From contig JAFQBN010000005.1 in the NCBI GenBank assembly GCA_017416685.1, forward strand, positions 1 to 64,000: a stretch of 64,000 nucleotides of DNA, written 5' to 3'. Of the stretch, positions 1 through 8,358 are shown one piece after another. Position 1 is the stretch's first letter. The number at the start of each line of letters is the position of its first letter. The position numbers and the translations under genes were made by a program. This DNA is from Oscillospiraceae bacterium (GTDB lineage Bacteria > Bacillota > Clostridia > Oscillospirales > Oscillospiraceae). The notes below the pieces were generated by a model. It was given only the letters and a program-made list of their open reading frames with translations. It did no database searches and was not told the DNA's origin.

Positions 1-798
1 CATCTCCACGTACTCGTCGGTCACGATGGGGATCTCCCGGTTCATCAGGGGCAGAGTGACCGTCTTGCCGATGAGGTGCTGGTAGCGCTCGTCATTGGGG
101 TTGACGGCCACACCGGTGTCGCCCATCATGGTCTCGGGACGGGTGGTGGCCACCACCAGATAGCCGGAGCCGTCGGTGAGGGGGTAGCGCATGTGCCACA
201 TGTGGCCGGGCTTGTCCTGATACTCCACCTCGGCGTCGGACAGGGCGGTGACACAGTTGGGACACCAGTTGATGATGCGGCTGCCCTTGTAGATCAGCCC
301 CTTTTCATACAGGGACACAAACACCTCGCGCACGGCCTTGGAGCAGCCCTCGTCCATGGTGAAGCGGGACCGCTCCCAGTCACAGGAGGCACCCATCTTC
401 TTCTGCTGGGCCACGATGCGGTCGCCGTACTTGTTCTTCCAGTCCCACACGCGGTCCAGGAACTTCTCGCGGCCCAGGTCGTAGCGGGTCAGACCCTCTT
501 CATTGCGCAGGGCTTCCTCCACCTTGATCTGGGTGGCGATGCCGGCGTGGTCGGTGCCGGGTACCCACAGAGCGGCAAAGCCCTGCATGCGCTTGAAGCG
601 GATCAGGATGTCCTGCAGGGTGCAGTCCATGGCGTGACCCATGTGCAGCTGGCCGGTGACGTTGGGGGGCGGCATAACGATGGTAAAGGGCTTTTTCTGC
701 GGGTCGCGCTCGGCCCGGAAACAGCCGTTCTTCTCCCACGCGTCGTAGATGCGGGATTCTACCTCCTGGGGTTCGTAAACCTTGGGCAGTTCTTTCAT
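1..798 (-). CDS. valS: Valyl-tRNA synthetase, N-terminal part (gene runs off the window)
   Basis: Charges tRNA-Val with valine in the cytoplasm. The 266 visible codons begin [19 protein letters not shown] and carry the class I motif [16 protein letters not shown], where HMGH is the HIGH signature. They also contain [13 protein letters not shown], which is typical of ValRS. The later segment with INWCPNC and [14 protein letters not shown] belongs to the editing (CP1) domain. The ATG at 798 is preceded by AAGGAG about 9 nt upstream. The C-terminal two thirds, including KMSKS, lie outside the window. A T-box leader and a consensus promoter sit directly upstream, so expression should respond to uncharged tRNA-Val. 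Confidence 0.97.
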   Translation of the reverse strand, partial: MKELPKVYEPQEVESRIYDAWEKNGCFRAERDPQKKPFTIVMPPPNVTGQLHMGHAMDCTLQDILIRFKRMQGFAALWVPGTDHAGIATQIKVEEALRNEEGLTRYDLGREKFLDRVWDWKNKYGDRIVAQQKKMGASCDWERSRFTMDEGCSKAVREVFVSLYEKGLIYKGSRIINWCPNCVTALSDAEVEYQDKPGHMWHMRYPLTDGSGYLVVATTRPETMMGDTGVAVNPNDERYQHLIGKTVTLPLMNREIPIVTDEYVEM

Positions 799-824
799 TT
801 GAATACACTCCTTTTCGGGGCAAC

Positions 825-1068
825 AAAAAACGCCCCGAGCATCTTATTTGCTCAGGGCGAATTGAAACTCAAATCCGCGGTACCACCTGAATTTCCTGCT
901 GAACAGGACACTCGTTGCCTCTGTAACGGGAGGACCCGTCGCTTCCTACTTACTTCAAAAGCGCAGCTCCGGGACGACTTCCACTCCACTGAAGTCCGCC
1001 TTGCACCGACCGGCGGCTCTCTGCACCTCAGGAGGGGGTGTACTGCTTCCCTTCCAAGCTTTTTACCC
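825..1068 (-). promoter_or_regulatory. T-box riboswitch leader of valS with terminator
   Basis: The conserved T-box core AGGTGGTACCGCGGA is read on the minus strand at about 874-889. It is followed by a strong terminator at 825-859 (CGCCCTGAGC / GCTCGGGGCG, then a T run). In T-box leaders uncharged tRNA pairs with the specifier codon and the T-box bulge, which favours the antiterminator. Tandem GTC codons (Val) at 973-978 lie where a specifier loop would be expected, which agrees with the gene controlled. Leader boundaries are approximate, and the specifier assignment is inferred from position and codon identity. Confidence 0.93.
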
Positions 1069-1072
1069 GCTT

Positions 1073-1101
1073 ATTATATTGTATCCTCCTCCGTTTGTCA
1101 A
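1073..1101 (-). promoter_or_regulatory. Sigma-A promoter of valS
   Basis: The minus strand reads TTGACA (1101-1096), a 17-nt spacer and TATAAT (1078-1073). This is a perfect consensus just upstream of the T-box leader. Confidence 0.9.
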
Positions 1102-1110
1102 GTGCCGCGC

Positions 1111-1144
1111 AAAAACGCCCCACAGCCAACAGCTGCAGGGCGTT
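1111..1144 (-). terminator. Terminator of the amino-sugar operon
   Basis: On the minus strand, after the stop of the nanA-like gene, AAACGCCCTGCAGC pairs with GCTGTGGGGCGTT and a T run follows. It separates the operon from the valS promoter. Confidence 0.8.
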
Positions 1145-1157
1145 TGAGTCATTGCAA

Positions 1158-2081
1158 TTACACGTTGCAATCGCGGACAAACTCGTAGAAGCCTTCCTTC
1201 TTCAGCAAGTCCACCATGGTCTGCCGGTCCAGATCGCTCATTGGCAGGAAGGGGCCCAGCACAGTGCCGGCGTTAAAGCCCATAGAGTTCAGCACCGCCT
1301 TGCCAATGGGCTGGATGGCGGGTTTGGCAAACTTCTTGATCAGGGCGATGTAGTGGCACACGCGCCACTGCAGCGCCTGGGCCTGAGCGAAGTCACCGGC
1401 GGCGAAGCAGTCGTAGATCTTGCAGCAGGCCCTGGTCATCACGTTGTACCACGCACCCACACCGCCGTCGCCACCCATGGTCAGGGCGTTGAGCAGCATG
1501 GCGTCGAAGCCGATGTAAGCCTGAATTTCGCCATTGTTGTAGTCCTTGATCTTGCGGAACTCCTCCATATTCATGCCGGTGTATTTCACGCCGACGATGT
1601 TGGGGTCCTTCACCAGATCGGCCACGAAGTCCACAGTCAGCTGGAAGCTGGAGGTGGTGGGCATGTAGTAGACCAGCACAGGCATGTCCGCCTCGCGGGA
1701 GATGGCCTTGTAGTACTCGCGCACGTAGTCCAGATTCATAGGGTTGTAGTAGGGAATGACGGAGCAGACACCGTCGGCACCGATGCTCTTGGCATGGGCG
1801 GTGAGCTTGACCGCGGTGGCGGTATCGGTACTGCCCACGTGGACGATCATGGGCACGCGGCCCTTGTTGTGACCGATCATCAGTTCGGCCAGTTCCATGC
1901 GCTGGTCAACGGACATGAGAGTACCCTCACCGGTGCTGCCGCCCACAAAGAAGGCATCCATGCCGTTTTCAATGTTGTAGTCCATGATTTCCTTAACACC
2001 CTCGGCAATGATCTTGCCGTTGTTGTCAAAGGGGGTGAAGGATGCACCCCATACGCCCTTGGGCAGAAGCTTCTTTTCCAT
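1158..2081 (-). CDS. nanA: N-acetylneuraminate lyase / DapA-family aldolase
   Basis: A 307-residue class I aldolase of the DapA/NanA family. Such enzymes form a Schiff base between a lysine and pyruvate. Visible signatures are TPFD at 16-19, GGSTGEG at 47-53, the tyrosines of VYYMP near 138-139, and VGVKYTG with the Schiff-base lysine at 166. The start is the ATG at 2081, preceded by GGGGAGG; the longer open frame upstream is only read-through into nagB. It is the last gene of an operon with nagB-like and nagA genes, 14 nt after the nagB stop. Context favours sialic acid cleavage to ManNAc and pyruvate, but DapA or another keto-acid aldolase cannot be excluded from sequence reading alone. Confidence 0.85.
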   Translation of the reverse strand: MEKKLLPKGVWGASFTPFDNNGKIIAEGVKEIMDYNIENGMDAFFVGGSTGEGTLMSVDQRMELAELMIGHNKGRVPMIVHVGSTDTATAVKLTAHAKSIGADGVCSVIPYYNPMNLDYVREYYKAISREADMPVLVYYMPTTSSFQLTVDFVADLVKDPNIVGVKYTGMNMEEFRKIKDYNNGEIQAYIGFDAMLLNALTMGGDGGVGAWYNVMTRACCKIYDCFAAGDFAQAQALQWRVCHYIALIKKFAKPAIQPIGKAVLNSMGFNAGTVLGPFLPMSDLDRQTMVDLLKKEGFYEFVRDCNV

Positions 2082-2095
2082 AATGTATCCTCCCC

Positions 2096-2857
2096 TTAGG
2101 CGTGCTTGGCCAGAATCTCGGCACTGCACATGGAGGCGGAACCCTCGTCCAGATACAGTTCGGCGTTGGGATGCTCCAGCAGCAGAGTGGCAGGAACCAT
2201 AGGATCGGTCTTGCCGCGGGTCAGGGTGTTGTAGATGGCCTGGGCCTTGCGGGGGCCGGGGACGGCAGAGACGATCTTCTTGCATTTCATGATCTGGCCG
2301 GGGGTCATGGAGATAGCCTGCTTGGGCACGTCGTCCAAAGTAGCGAACCAGCCCTCGTTGACCTGCTGCTGCTTGCAGGTGTCGTTCAGGTTAACCACGT
2401 GGTAGGCACCGGCCTTGTCAAACTGGGCAGGGGGATCGTTGAAGGCGATGTGGGCATTCTCACCGATACCGATAGCACCCACGTCAATGGTCAGACCGTC
2501 GAACTCCCGCTCCAGCTCGGCCATATGCTCGGCCAGCTTGTCATCCTCGCAGCCCACGAATACGGCGCGCTTGAGGGGAATTTTGCTGACAAAGCGCTCC
2601 TTCAGATATTTGCGGAAAGAGGCGATGTGACTCTCGGGCAGGGCCACGTACTCGTCCAGATGGTACATGGTCACCTTCGTCCAGTCCACATCGCTGCGGG
2701 CCAAAAGCGCCACAAAGGTGGTAAACTGAGAGGAGCCGGTGGAGGCCAGGAAGGTGGCCTCGCCCTTGGCGGCAATGGCTTGCTTCAGACCCTCGGCAAT
2801 AGCTTCGGCTGCGGCAACGCCCAACAGTTCCTCATTCTTGGAAACATTGATTTTCAT
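2096..2857 (-). CDS. nagB: Glucosamine-6-phosphate deaminase-like protein (divergent NagB subfamily)
   Basis: A 253-residue NagB/RpiA-fold isomerase-deaminase that should convert GlcN-6-P to fructose-6-P and ammonia. The catalytic-base motif HLDEYVALP is at 66-74 (Asp68). The second signature is GIGENAHIAFNDP at 130-142. Classic enzymes have an Asp-Gly pair where this one has Asn134-Ala135, and Glu where it has Asp141; His136 is kept. The phosphate loop reads ASTGSSQ instead of the usual TGxTP. These changes place it in a variant subfamily. The start ATG has AGGAGG upstream. It lies between nagA and the nanA-like gene, which supports an amino-sugar role. Confidence 0.87.
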   Translation of the reverse strand: MKINVSKNEELLGVAAAEAIAEGLKQAIAAKGEATFLASTGSSQFTTFVALLARSDVDWTKVTMYHLDEYVALPESHIASFRKYLKERFVSKIPLKRAVFVGCEDDKLAEHMAELEREFDGLTIDVGAIGIGENAHIAFNDPPAQFDKAGAYHVVNLNDTCKQQQVNEGWFATLDDVPKQAISMTPGQIMKCKKIVSAVPGPRKAQAIYNTLTRGKTDPMVPATLLLEHPNAELYLDEGSASMCSAEILAKHA

Positions 2858-2884
2858 GTAAGTTCCTCCTATCGTAGATTTTAA

Positions 2885-4072
2885 TTATTTCATCAATCCG
2901 ACAAGACCCCGTCCCCGGACCATCACGCCGGACACATTGATCTCATCATCAAAGCAGATCAAATCGGCGTCCTTGCCGACCTCAATAGACCCGGTGGTAT
3001 CCCCTATTCCGATGATTTGGGCCGGGGTCAGGCTCATCATGCGCACCGCCTCGTGCAACGGCACACCGGCCTTTTGGGTCATGACCCGCACCAGCCGGTC
3101 ATCGGTGGCGATACTGCCGGCAAAGGACATTCGGTCAGGCAGCTTGGCTACGCCGTCTTCGATGATCACCCGCTGTCCGTTTTCCAGACTGCCCAGGATA
3201 GATTCGGTCACGTCCTGCCCGGCACAGCGCATACTGTCGCAGGTCAGGGCCACCCGTTCCACGCCCTTGAACCGCCAGACCATGTTCAGCAGCTCCGGCG
3301 GCAGGTGGCAGCCGTCGGCGATGATCTCCACCGTCATGTCCGGGATGCAGAAGGCACTCTCCAGCACGCCGCTGTGACGGAACCCGCTGCGGCGGGTGAT
3401 TGTGGACATGGACGAATACAGATGGGTCACATGGGTCACGCCGTGTTCAAAGGCGGATACCACCTGAGCATACTCCGCATTGGAGTGCCCCAGCGAGGGC
3501 AAAACGCCCTCCCGCATCAGGGCATCGGCAAAGCGCTCCGCGCCCGGCCGCTCCACCGCCAGAGTCCAGCGCTTGATGACCCCGCGGCCATACGTCAGAA
3601 ACGCCTCGTACTCCTCCGGATCGGGGTCCCGGATGTACTTGGGGTCAATGGCACCGCATTGGTCAATGCTAAGATACGGCCCCTCCATATGCAGACCGTG
3701 GAGGTTCAGGGTCTTCTCCCCCAGCGCCTGCTTCGCCGCGCGGAAGGCATCGATGCTGCGGCAGATCTCCTCCGCCGAAGCCGCCAGCGTGGTGGGTAGC
3801 AGCGTGGTGGTCCCGTGGCGCAGCAGAGTATCGCAGGCGGTTTCAAACGCCTGCACCGTGCCGTCCATAAAGTCCGCACCGCCCGCACCGTGACTGTGCA
3901 GCTCCACAAATCCGGGGGCAAGGTATTGCCCGCCCAAGTCTGTCCGCCGGTCCGCGGTCACGTCCGCCGGGTCAACTCCCACCTGCGCAATGCACCCGTT
4001 CTCCACCACCACGAAGCCGGGGCGAATTTCATCGGGCAGGATCAAATTGCAGTTAAAAAGCAGTGTGCGCAT
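2885..4072 (-). CDS. nagA: N-acetylglucosamine-6-phosphate deacetylase
   Basis: Removes the acetyl group from GlcNAc-6-P, the committed step before NagB. The 395-residue amidohydrolase-fold protein shows FVELHSHGAGG near the N-terminus (metal-binding histidines), LHMEGPYLS, and THLYSSM, which matches the family's TH-L-NAM motif. The ATG at 4072 has GGAGGGGG upstream. It is the first gene of the operon, with 27 nt before nagB. A promoter and a candidate operator lie in the 227-bp gap to the divergent LacI-family gene. Confidence 0.95.
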   Translation of the reverse strand: MRTLLFNCNLILPDEIRPGFVVVENGCIAQVGVDPADVTADRRTDLGGQYLAPGFVELHSHGAGGADFMDGTVQAFETACDTLLRHGTTTLLPTTLAASAEEICRSIDAFRAAKQALGEKTLNLHGLHMEGPYLSIDQCGAIDPKYIRDPDPEEYEAFLTYGRGVIKRWTLAVERPGAERFADALMREGVLPSLGHSNAEYAQVVSAFEHGVTHVTHLYSSMSTITRRSGFRHSGVLESAFCIPDMTVEIIADGCHLPPELLNMVWRFKGVERVALTCDSMRCAGQDVTESILGSLENGQRVIIEDGVAKLPDRMSFAGSIATDDRLVRVMTQKAGVPLHEAVRMMSLTPAQIIGIGDTTGSIEVGKDADLICFDDEINVSGVMVRGRGLVGLMK

Positions 4073-4086
4073 GGCCCCCTCCTATT

Positions 4087-4094
4087 TTGTTGCA
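4087..4094. promoter_or_regulatory. Candidate operator half-site in the nagA leader
   Basis: TTGTTGCA here is identical to one arm of the palindrome at the divergent LacI-family promoter (4261-4285). It lies in the presumed untranslated leader of nagA, between its -10 box and the start codon, followed by CAATTTAAC. An operator role is inferred from the shared octamer only. Confidence 0.4.
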
Positions 4095-4119
4095 CAATTT
4101 AACACCATTTGGCGCACAT

Positions 4120-4148
4120 ATTATAATCGAACAAAAACAATTTGTAAA
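4120..4148 (-). promoter_or_regulatory. Sigma-A promoter of the nagA-nagB-nanA operon
   Basis: The minus strand reads TTTACA (4148-4143), 17 nt and TATAAT (4125-4120), about 48 nt before the nagA start. Confidence 0.8.
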
Positions 4149-4232
4149 GGGATTTCTCGTCAAAAACAGAGGTTAAATTTTGTTTATTTCGTCATTTTTC
4201 TCTGCCTGCAATATATTTATTCTCCATCCCCC

Positions 4233-4261
4233 TTGATTTTCCGCTCCCACACTGATATAAT
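4233..4261 (+). promoter_or_regulatory. Sigma-A promoter of the LacI-family regulator
   Basis: TTGATT (4233-4238), a 17-nt spacer and TATAAT (4256-4261). The last base of the -10 box is the first base of the palindrome at 4261-4285. Confidence 0.75.
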
Positions 4262-4285
4262 TGTTGCAGAAATAAAATGCAACAA
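4261..4285. promoter_or_regulatory. Candidate operator palindrome over the regulator's start site
   Basis: TTGTTGCA (4261-4268) and its exact reverse complement TGCAACAA (4278-4285) are separated by 9 A-rich bases. The dyad spans the expected transcription start of the LacI-family gene, the place where an autorepressor would bind. One arm recurs in the nagA leader. Confidence 0.6.
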
Positions 4286-4299
4286 AACGAGGTATCTCT

Positions 4300-5325
4300 A
4301 TGCGTCCCAAACAAAACACCCCGACAATTTACGACATCGCCGATGCCGCCGGAGTCTCCCCCTCTACCGTTTCCCGGGTTTTGGGCGGAAGCAACTACCC
4401 CGTGGCGCCCAGAACCAAGGCAAGGATCAAAGAACTCGCCGAGCAGATGGGCTACGTGTCCAAAGCGCCCCGGCTCGATCGCTCCGCCGTGGAAAGCGTT
4501 CACGTTCTGGTCCCCGACCTGTGCAACCCGTTCTATACCGCGCTGGTCAGCGGACTGGAGAGTTCTCTGCGTGCGTACGGTCTGGACATGGTGCTGACGA
4601 ACACCAACTGGGATCCCGCCCGGGAGAAAGCGTTGGTTTCCCGCCTGACCCGGCTGAACACACCCATGATCATCGCTCCCGTTTCTCAGGATCTGGGCCA
4701 TATCGAAACCGCATTGACACACAATGCCGAAATCGTTTTGATCGAGGCCGCCCTGCCCCAGAAGTGTCCCGGCATCCAGTTCAACAGCTACGCCGGCGGC
4801 GTGATGGCAACCCAGCACCTGCTGAGCCGAGGTCTGAACCAAATTGCATATTTGTCCCCTCCCCTGACCCGACTCACCAGACTTGAGGTATACAACGGTT
4901 TTCGCGCTGCCATGGAGTCTGCCGGTCTGCCTCTTGCTTCCGAGCTGGTTCTTATCGGACAGGACGAGGCCCTGACCGACGAGGACACCTTCGCCCTCGG
5001 CGTACAAATGTGCCAGCAGCTTCTTGCCGGACTGCCCGCACCCCCGCAGGCCATTTTCTGCGAAAACGACATGATCGCGCTGGGTGTGCTGCAGCATCTG
5101 CAGTCCCTGTCTATCCGCGTGCCGGAGGACATCTCCGTCATTGGCATCGATAACATCCCCCTCGGCGCATTGGCCGTCCCCCAACTGACTACCGTTGACC
5201 AATGCACCCGGGAGATGGGTTCCCTCGCCGCCGAACTGTTCCGCGGCCAGCATCTGGACCCCCACAGAAAACCCGTACAGCTTCTGCTGGAGCCTCAGCT
5301 GATCGTGCGCCAGACCGTGCGATAA
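4300..5325 (+). CDS. LacI-family transcriptional regulator
   Basis: A 341-residue DNA-binding regulator. The N-terminal helix-turn-helix reads TIYDIADAAGVSPSTVSRVL (residues 8-27), followed by a hinge region and a periplasmic-binding-protein-like effector domain from about residue 65, where VLVPDLCNPFY is typical. It is divergent from the nagA operon, so it probably senses an amino sugar or its phosphate and controls that operon and itself. The ATG at 4300 has GAGGTAT upstream. The cognate ligand cannot be read from the sequence. Confidence 0.9.
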   Translation: MRPKQNTPTIYDIADAAGVSPSTVSRVLGGSNYPVAPRTKARIKELAEQMGYVSKAPRLDRSAVESVHVLVPDLCNPFYTALVSGLESSLRAYGLDMVLTNTNWDPAREKALVSRLTRLNTPMIIAPVSQDLGHIETALTHNAEIVLIEAALPQKCPGIQFNSYAGGVMATQHLLSRGLNQIAYLSPPLTRLTRLEVYNGFRAAMESAGLPLASELVLIGQDEALTDEDTFALGVQMCQQLLAGLPAPPQAIFCENDMIALGVLQHLQSLSIRVPEDISVIGIDNIPLGALAVPQLTTVDQCTREMGSLAAELFRGQHLDPHRKPVQLLLEPQLIVRQTVR

Positions 5326-5331
5326 CCGCAA

Positions 5332-5365
5332 AAAGTGCGGCCCCCGTATTTGGAGGCCGCACTTT
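5332..5365. terminator. Bidirectional terminator between the LacI-family gene and the LTA-synthase-like gene
   Basis: AAAGTGCGGCC (5332-5342) pairs perfectly with GGCCGCACTTT (5355-5365). The convergent gene stops 2 nt away, so the hairpin serves both strands. Confidence 0.8.
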
Positions 5366-5366
5366 C

Positions 5367-7397
5367 TTATTCTTCCGTCTGCACCTGCGGAGTTTCCGCT
5401 ATATCCGCTTCCACCACGGGCGGAGGTGTACCGGGGGTCAGCCCCAGCTTGCGGTAGTAGTCGTTGAACAGGATGCGCTCGGAGTAGGTGAACATACGCT
5501 GAACTTCCTTGTAGGTGTTCTGCACGTAGTCCTCCGGCACCGTGACCCCCTCGTTGGGGATAAAGGTATCCGTGTTGGAGTAATATTTACCCAAATCGGT
5601 GACAAAGCACTTTTTGTTGGTGGCCACCAGACCCGGCGAGTCGGACAGGATATCCCGGCCGATGATCAGGCGGGAGTCATAGTCCATGCCGAACAGATTG
5701 AGCAAAGTGGGGACCACGTCAATGCTGGAGCAGGGTTTCTCCACCACCACCGGCTCCATGCCGCCGCACCACAGGATCAGGCTGGAGCGGTATTTCTCGA
5801 TCAGGTCCGCCTCGGTGCCGGGGGCGGTCAGCTCGTCGATGGCGCCGGTATCGTCCAGACCGTAGGGATAATGGTCGCCGGACATACAGATAACGGTGTT
5901 CTCCATCTCACCCGCCAACTCAAGCTGTTCCAGCACATAGGCAAGGGCCCGGTCCAGTTCGATGTGGCAGGCGATGTAGGCCGCCGCCGGGTCGCTCAGC
6001 CCGGAATCTGCCACCAGCTCCTTATGTTTTTTCGACATGGCATTTCCCTGGAAGTTGTAGTTCATATGACCGCTGACGGTCATGTAGTAATTGTGGAAAG
6101 GCTTTTCCCCTGCCAGGGCCTGAGGGATGGTCTTTTCCATCATCTCAAGGTCGGACTCGGGCCACGTGGTGGCCACATCCAGTCCCTTGCCCACACCGTA
6201 GTAGTTATAGCCCAGATTGGGGTGGGACAGATCACGCCCGTAGTAGGTGTACGTGTGGTTGTGGTAGGCGTTGACGGGATAGCCGGCAATGGCAAACATG
6301 TTGCCCATGTTGAAGTACATGGACACCTTGTTCTTGCCGCTGTACTTAAAGGACGAGTTGACCTGATTGGAGGGGATCAGGCCCGTACAGTGGGCGTACT
6401 CACCATCGATGGTGGAGTACCACCACAGGGGGTTATAGAAGTTCTTGAACACAAAGCCCTCGTTGGCCAGCTTGTACAGGGTGGGGGTGTAGACCGGGTC
6501 CACCGCGCCGATCCAGAACGCCTCACCGGTCAGCATAATAAGGTTCTTCCCCTTGAACATCCCGGTGTACTCGTTCTTCATGGTAGGCTGGCGGGTAGCA
6601 AAGAACTGGTGCATATTGAGCAGAGTCTTGTTCGTCTCCCCGGCAATGAGGGCGTCAAAATCGATGTTCAGCACGTTGGCGTCGTACACCGGCACCGGAG
6701 GTACGTCCACCGACTGGTCGGGCAGCAGGGTATCGTCGTCCGGCTGCTCCAGACCGAACAGGCTCTGCTGCACGTCCAGGCGCAGGGTGGTCAGCACACC
6801 GAAGCGGGACACCGCAATATCAGGCAGAAAGCTCTGTCGGTACAGTTCCCGGGTGGTCATGGTCTCCCCGGAGGGCAGACCGATACAGGCCGTACCCAGC
6901 AGCTGAAACACCACCGCGCCCCCGGCCACCGCCGCCAGCGCCCGGCCATCCATGCGGCTGTCGGGGATCAAATGCTCCCGCAGCAGCCAGAAAGCAGCGA
7001 AAGGCAGCGCCAGCAGCAGGATAATGTGCAGGCTCTTGCCGATGCCCACCAGCGTTTCCCGCCAGTAATCGGAGATCGCCTGTCCCGCCATGCCGAAAGA
7101 CTTGGTCACCAGCAGGGTGTGGAAAATGGTGTTGTACACCGCCTGGATCATATACCAAAGGCTGATGCCGCCCAGCAGCACACCTGCGGTAATGGTGTTG
7201 CCCTTTCGTCCCCACAGGCTGCTGAGCAGGGTGCATACAAGCGCCACAGGGACACTGAACAGCAGAATATATAAAAGTCCCCTGTCGAAGAACCGCTCCA
7301 CGTAAAACGCACGCCAGATCAATTCCATCCACAGAATTGAGCAGACAAACAGCTCCACAGGGCGCATGACATCCCACAAGTCGATTCGTCTTCTCAC
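5367..7397 (-). CDS. LTA synthase-family sulfatase-fold membrane enzyme
   Basis: About 676 residues. Four to five predicted membrane helices occupy roughly residues 15-185, followed by an extracellular sulfatase-type domain. LMLTGEAFW supplies the first metal ligand (Glu). WWYSTIDGEYAHCTG contains the Thr that matches the catalytic Thr of LtaS. CMSGDHYPYG holds the distal Asp-His metal ligands. LtaS-type enzymes transfer glycerol phosphate from phosphatidylglycerol to a glycolipid. Two GTG starts are possible. The one at 7406 sits 1 nt after GGAG and is too close, so I chose 7397 (10-nt spacing). Whether the product is lipoteichoic acid or another phosphoglycerol polymer is open. Confidence 0.85.
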   Translation of the reverse strand: MRRRIDLWDVMRPVELFVCSILWMELIWRAFYVERFFDRGLLYILLFSVPVALVCTLLSSLWGRKGNTITAGVLLGGISLWYMIQAVYNTIFHTLLVTKSFGMAGQAISDYWRETLVGIGKSLHIILLLALPFAAFWLLREHLIPDSRMDGRALAAVAGGAVVFQLLGTACIGLPSGETMTTRELYRQSFLPDIAVSRFGVLTTLRLDVQQSLFGLEQPDDDTLLPDQSVDVPPVPVYDANVLNIDFDALIAGETNKTLLNMHQFFATRQPTMKNEYTGMFKGKNLIMLTGEAFWIGAVDPVYTPTLYKLANEGFVFKNFYNPLWWYSTIDGEYAHCTGLIPSNQVNSSFKYSGKNKVSMYFNMGNMFAIAGYPVNAYHNHTYTYYGRDLSHPNLGYNYYGVGKGLDVATTWPESDLEMMEKTIPQALAGEKPFHNYYMTVSGHMNYNFQGNAMSKKHKELVADSGLSDPAAAYIACHIELDRALAYVLEQLELAGEMENTVICMSGDHYPYGLDDTGAIDELTAPGTEADLIEKYRSSLILWCGGMEPVVVEKPCSSIDVVPTLLNLFGMDYDSRLIIGRDILSDSPGLVATNKKCFVTDLGKYYSNTDTFIPNEGVTVPEDYVQNTYKEVQRMFTYSERILFNDYYRKLGLTPGTPPPVVEADIAETPQVQTEE

Positions 7398-7433
7398 GGC
7401 AGCCACGCTCCTTTCTCATTTGTTCCGTGTACT

Positions 7434-7463
7434 ATAATAGTCCTCCCCTGCCATCCTTGTCCA
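7434..7463 (-). promoter_or_regulatory. Possible promoter of the LTA-synthase-like gene
   Basis: The minus strand reads TGGACA (7463-7458), 18 nt and TATTAT (7439-7434), about 37 nt before the chosen start. The match is moderate. Confidence 0.4.
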
Positions 7464-7553
7464 GCACAATTTTGCCCCGGACACATTTTTCTCCTTTTCG
7501 ACAGGGACAAATCATGCTATACTGATAAAAACACCGTTTGGGAGGAATGAATC

Positions 7554-8129
7554 ATGTCCATGCTGAACTGGGACGAGCTGGAAAACCAGTGTATGTCCTG
7601 CCGCAAATGCCCCCTGTGCGAGGAGCGGACCAACGTGGTCTTCGGGGTAGGCCCCCGGGATGCGGAGGTGTTATTCATCGGTGAGGGTCCCGGCGAAAAT
7701 GAGGATCTGCAGGGCGAACCCTTCGTGGGCCGTGCCGGCAAGCTGCTGGATGAGATGCTGGAGATCATTGACCTGAGCCGGGAAAAGAATATCTATATCG
7801 CCAACATGGTCAAGTGCCGCCCGCCCAAAAATCGCGATCCCCTGAACACCGAGCAGGATGCCTGCATGGACTGGCTGCGCAACCAGGTGGCTCTGCTCAA
7901 GCCGAAAATCATCGTGTGTCTGGGCCGCATCTCCGCCATGCGCATTATCAAAGAGGATTTCAAGATCACTCAGGAACATGGCCGGTGGTTTGAAAAGAAC
8001 GGCGTCCAGATGATGGCCCTGTTCCACCCCGCCGCCCTGCTGCGGGACCCCCGCCGCAAGCCGGAGACCTTCGACGATTTGAAGACCCTGCAAGCCAAGA
8101 TAAACGAGATCTGTGACCATACCTATTGA
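7554..8129 (+). CDS. Uracil-DNA glycosylase, family 4 (Fe-S)
   Basis: Excises uracil from DNA after cytosine deamination. The 191-residue protein has CMSC at 13-16, then a cysteine in KCRPP and one in DACMDW, the four ligands of the family 4 [4Fe-4S] cluster. Motif A reads [17 protein letters not shown] and motif B reads [12 protein letters not shown]. The family usually shows GEAPG, so the Ala-to-Gly change is a small variant. The ATG at 7554 follows GGGAGGAATGAATC. It is a single-gene unit ending in a strong hairpin. Confidence 0.95.
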   Translation: MSMLNWDELENQCMSCRKCPLCEERTNVVFGVGPRDAEVLFIGEGPGENEDLQGEPFVGRAGKLLDEMLEIIDLSREKNIYIANMVKCRPPKNRDPLNTEQDACMDWLRNQVALLKPKIIVCLGRISAMRIIKEDFKITQEHGRWFEKNGVQMMALFHPAALLRDPRRKPETFDDLKTLQAKINEICDHTY

Positions 8130-8135
8130 CGAAAA

Positions 8136-8167
8136 CAGCCGCCGCCCGTTGCAACGGGCGGCGGCTG
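8136..8167. terminator. Hairpin terminator between the uracil-DNA glycosylase gene and tRNA-Leu
   Basis: CAGCCGCCGCCCGTTG pairs with CAACGGGCGGCGGCTG as a perfect 32-nt palindrome. It lies 6 nt after the glycosylase stop and 3 nt from the convergent tRNA gene. The T run is weak. Confidence 0.7.
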
Positions 8168-8170
8168 TGT

Positions 8171-8255
8171 TGGTGCGGGCGTGGGGACTCGAACCCCAAC
8201 GCATCACTGCACGAGAACCTAAATCTCGCATGTCTACCAATTCCATCACGCCCGC
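8171..8255 (-). tRNA. tRNA-Leu (anticodon UAG)
   Basis: On the minus strand the acceptor stem GCGGGCG pairs with CGCCCGC and CCA is encoded at the 3' end (8173-8171). The anticodon arm is CGAGA-TTTAGGT-TCTCG, so the anticodon is TAG, reading CUN leucine codons. A long variable arm (GCAGTGATGC region) makes it a class II tRNA. The T arm contains GGTTCGAGTCC. Confidence 0.97.
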
Positions 8256-8279
8256 AGATATGAAATATGTCTCCACAGC

Positions 8280-8308
8280 ATGATACACGACATCCCGCAA
8301 AAAGTCAA
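8280..8308 (-). promoter_or_regulatory. Sigma-A promoter of tRNA-Leu
   Basis: The minus strand reads TTGACT (8308-8303), 17 nt and TATCAT (8285-8280), 24 nt before the mature tRNA 5' end. Confidence 0.75.
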
Positions 8309-8358
8309 CCGCATAGGGACTTGCAGGGGCGCAATAGAGTATAACCGAGGTGACTTTT

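Noticed and set aside
5202..7274. 690-codon open frame opposite the LTA-synthase-like gene
   Set aside because: Composition (Gly/Val/His/Gln-rich) is typical of antisense shadow frames, and it overlaps lacI and a terminator.
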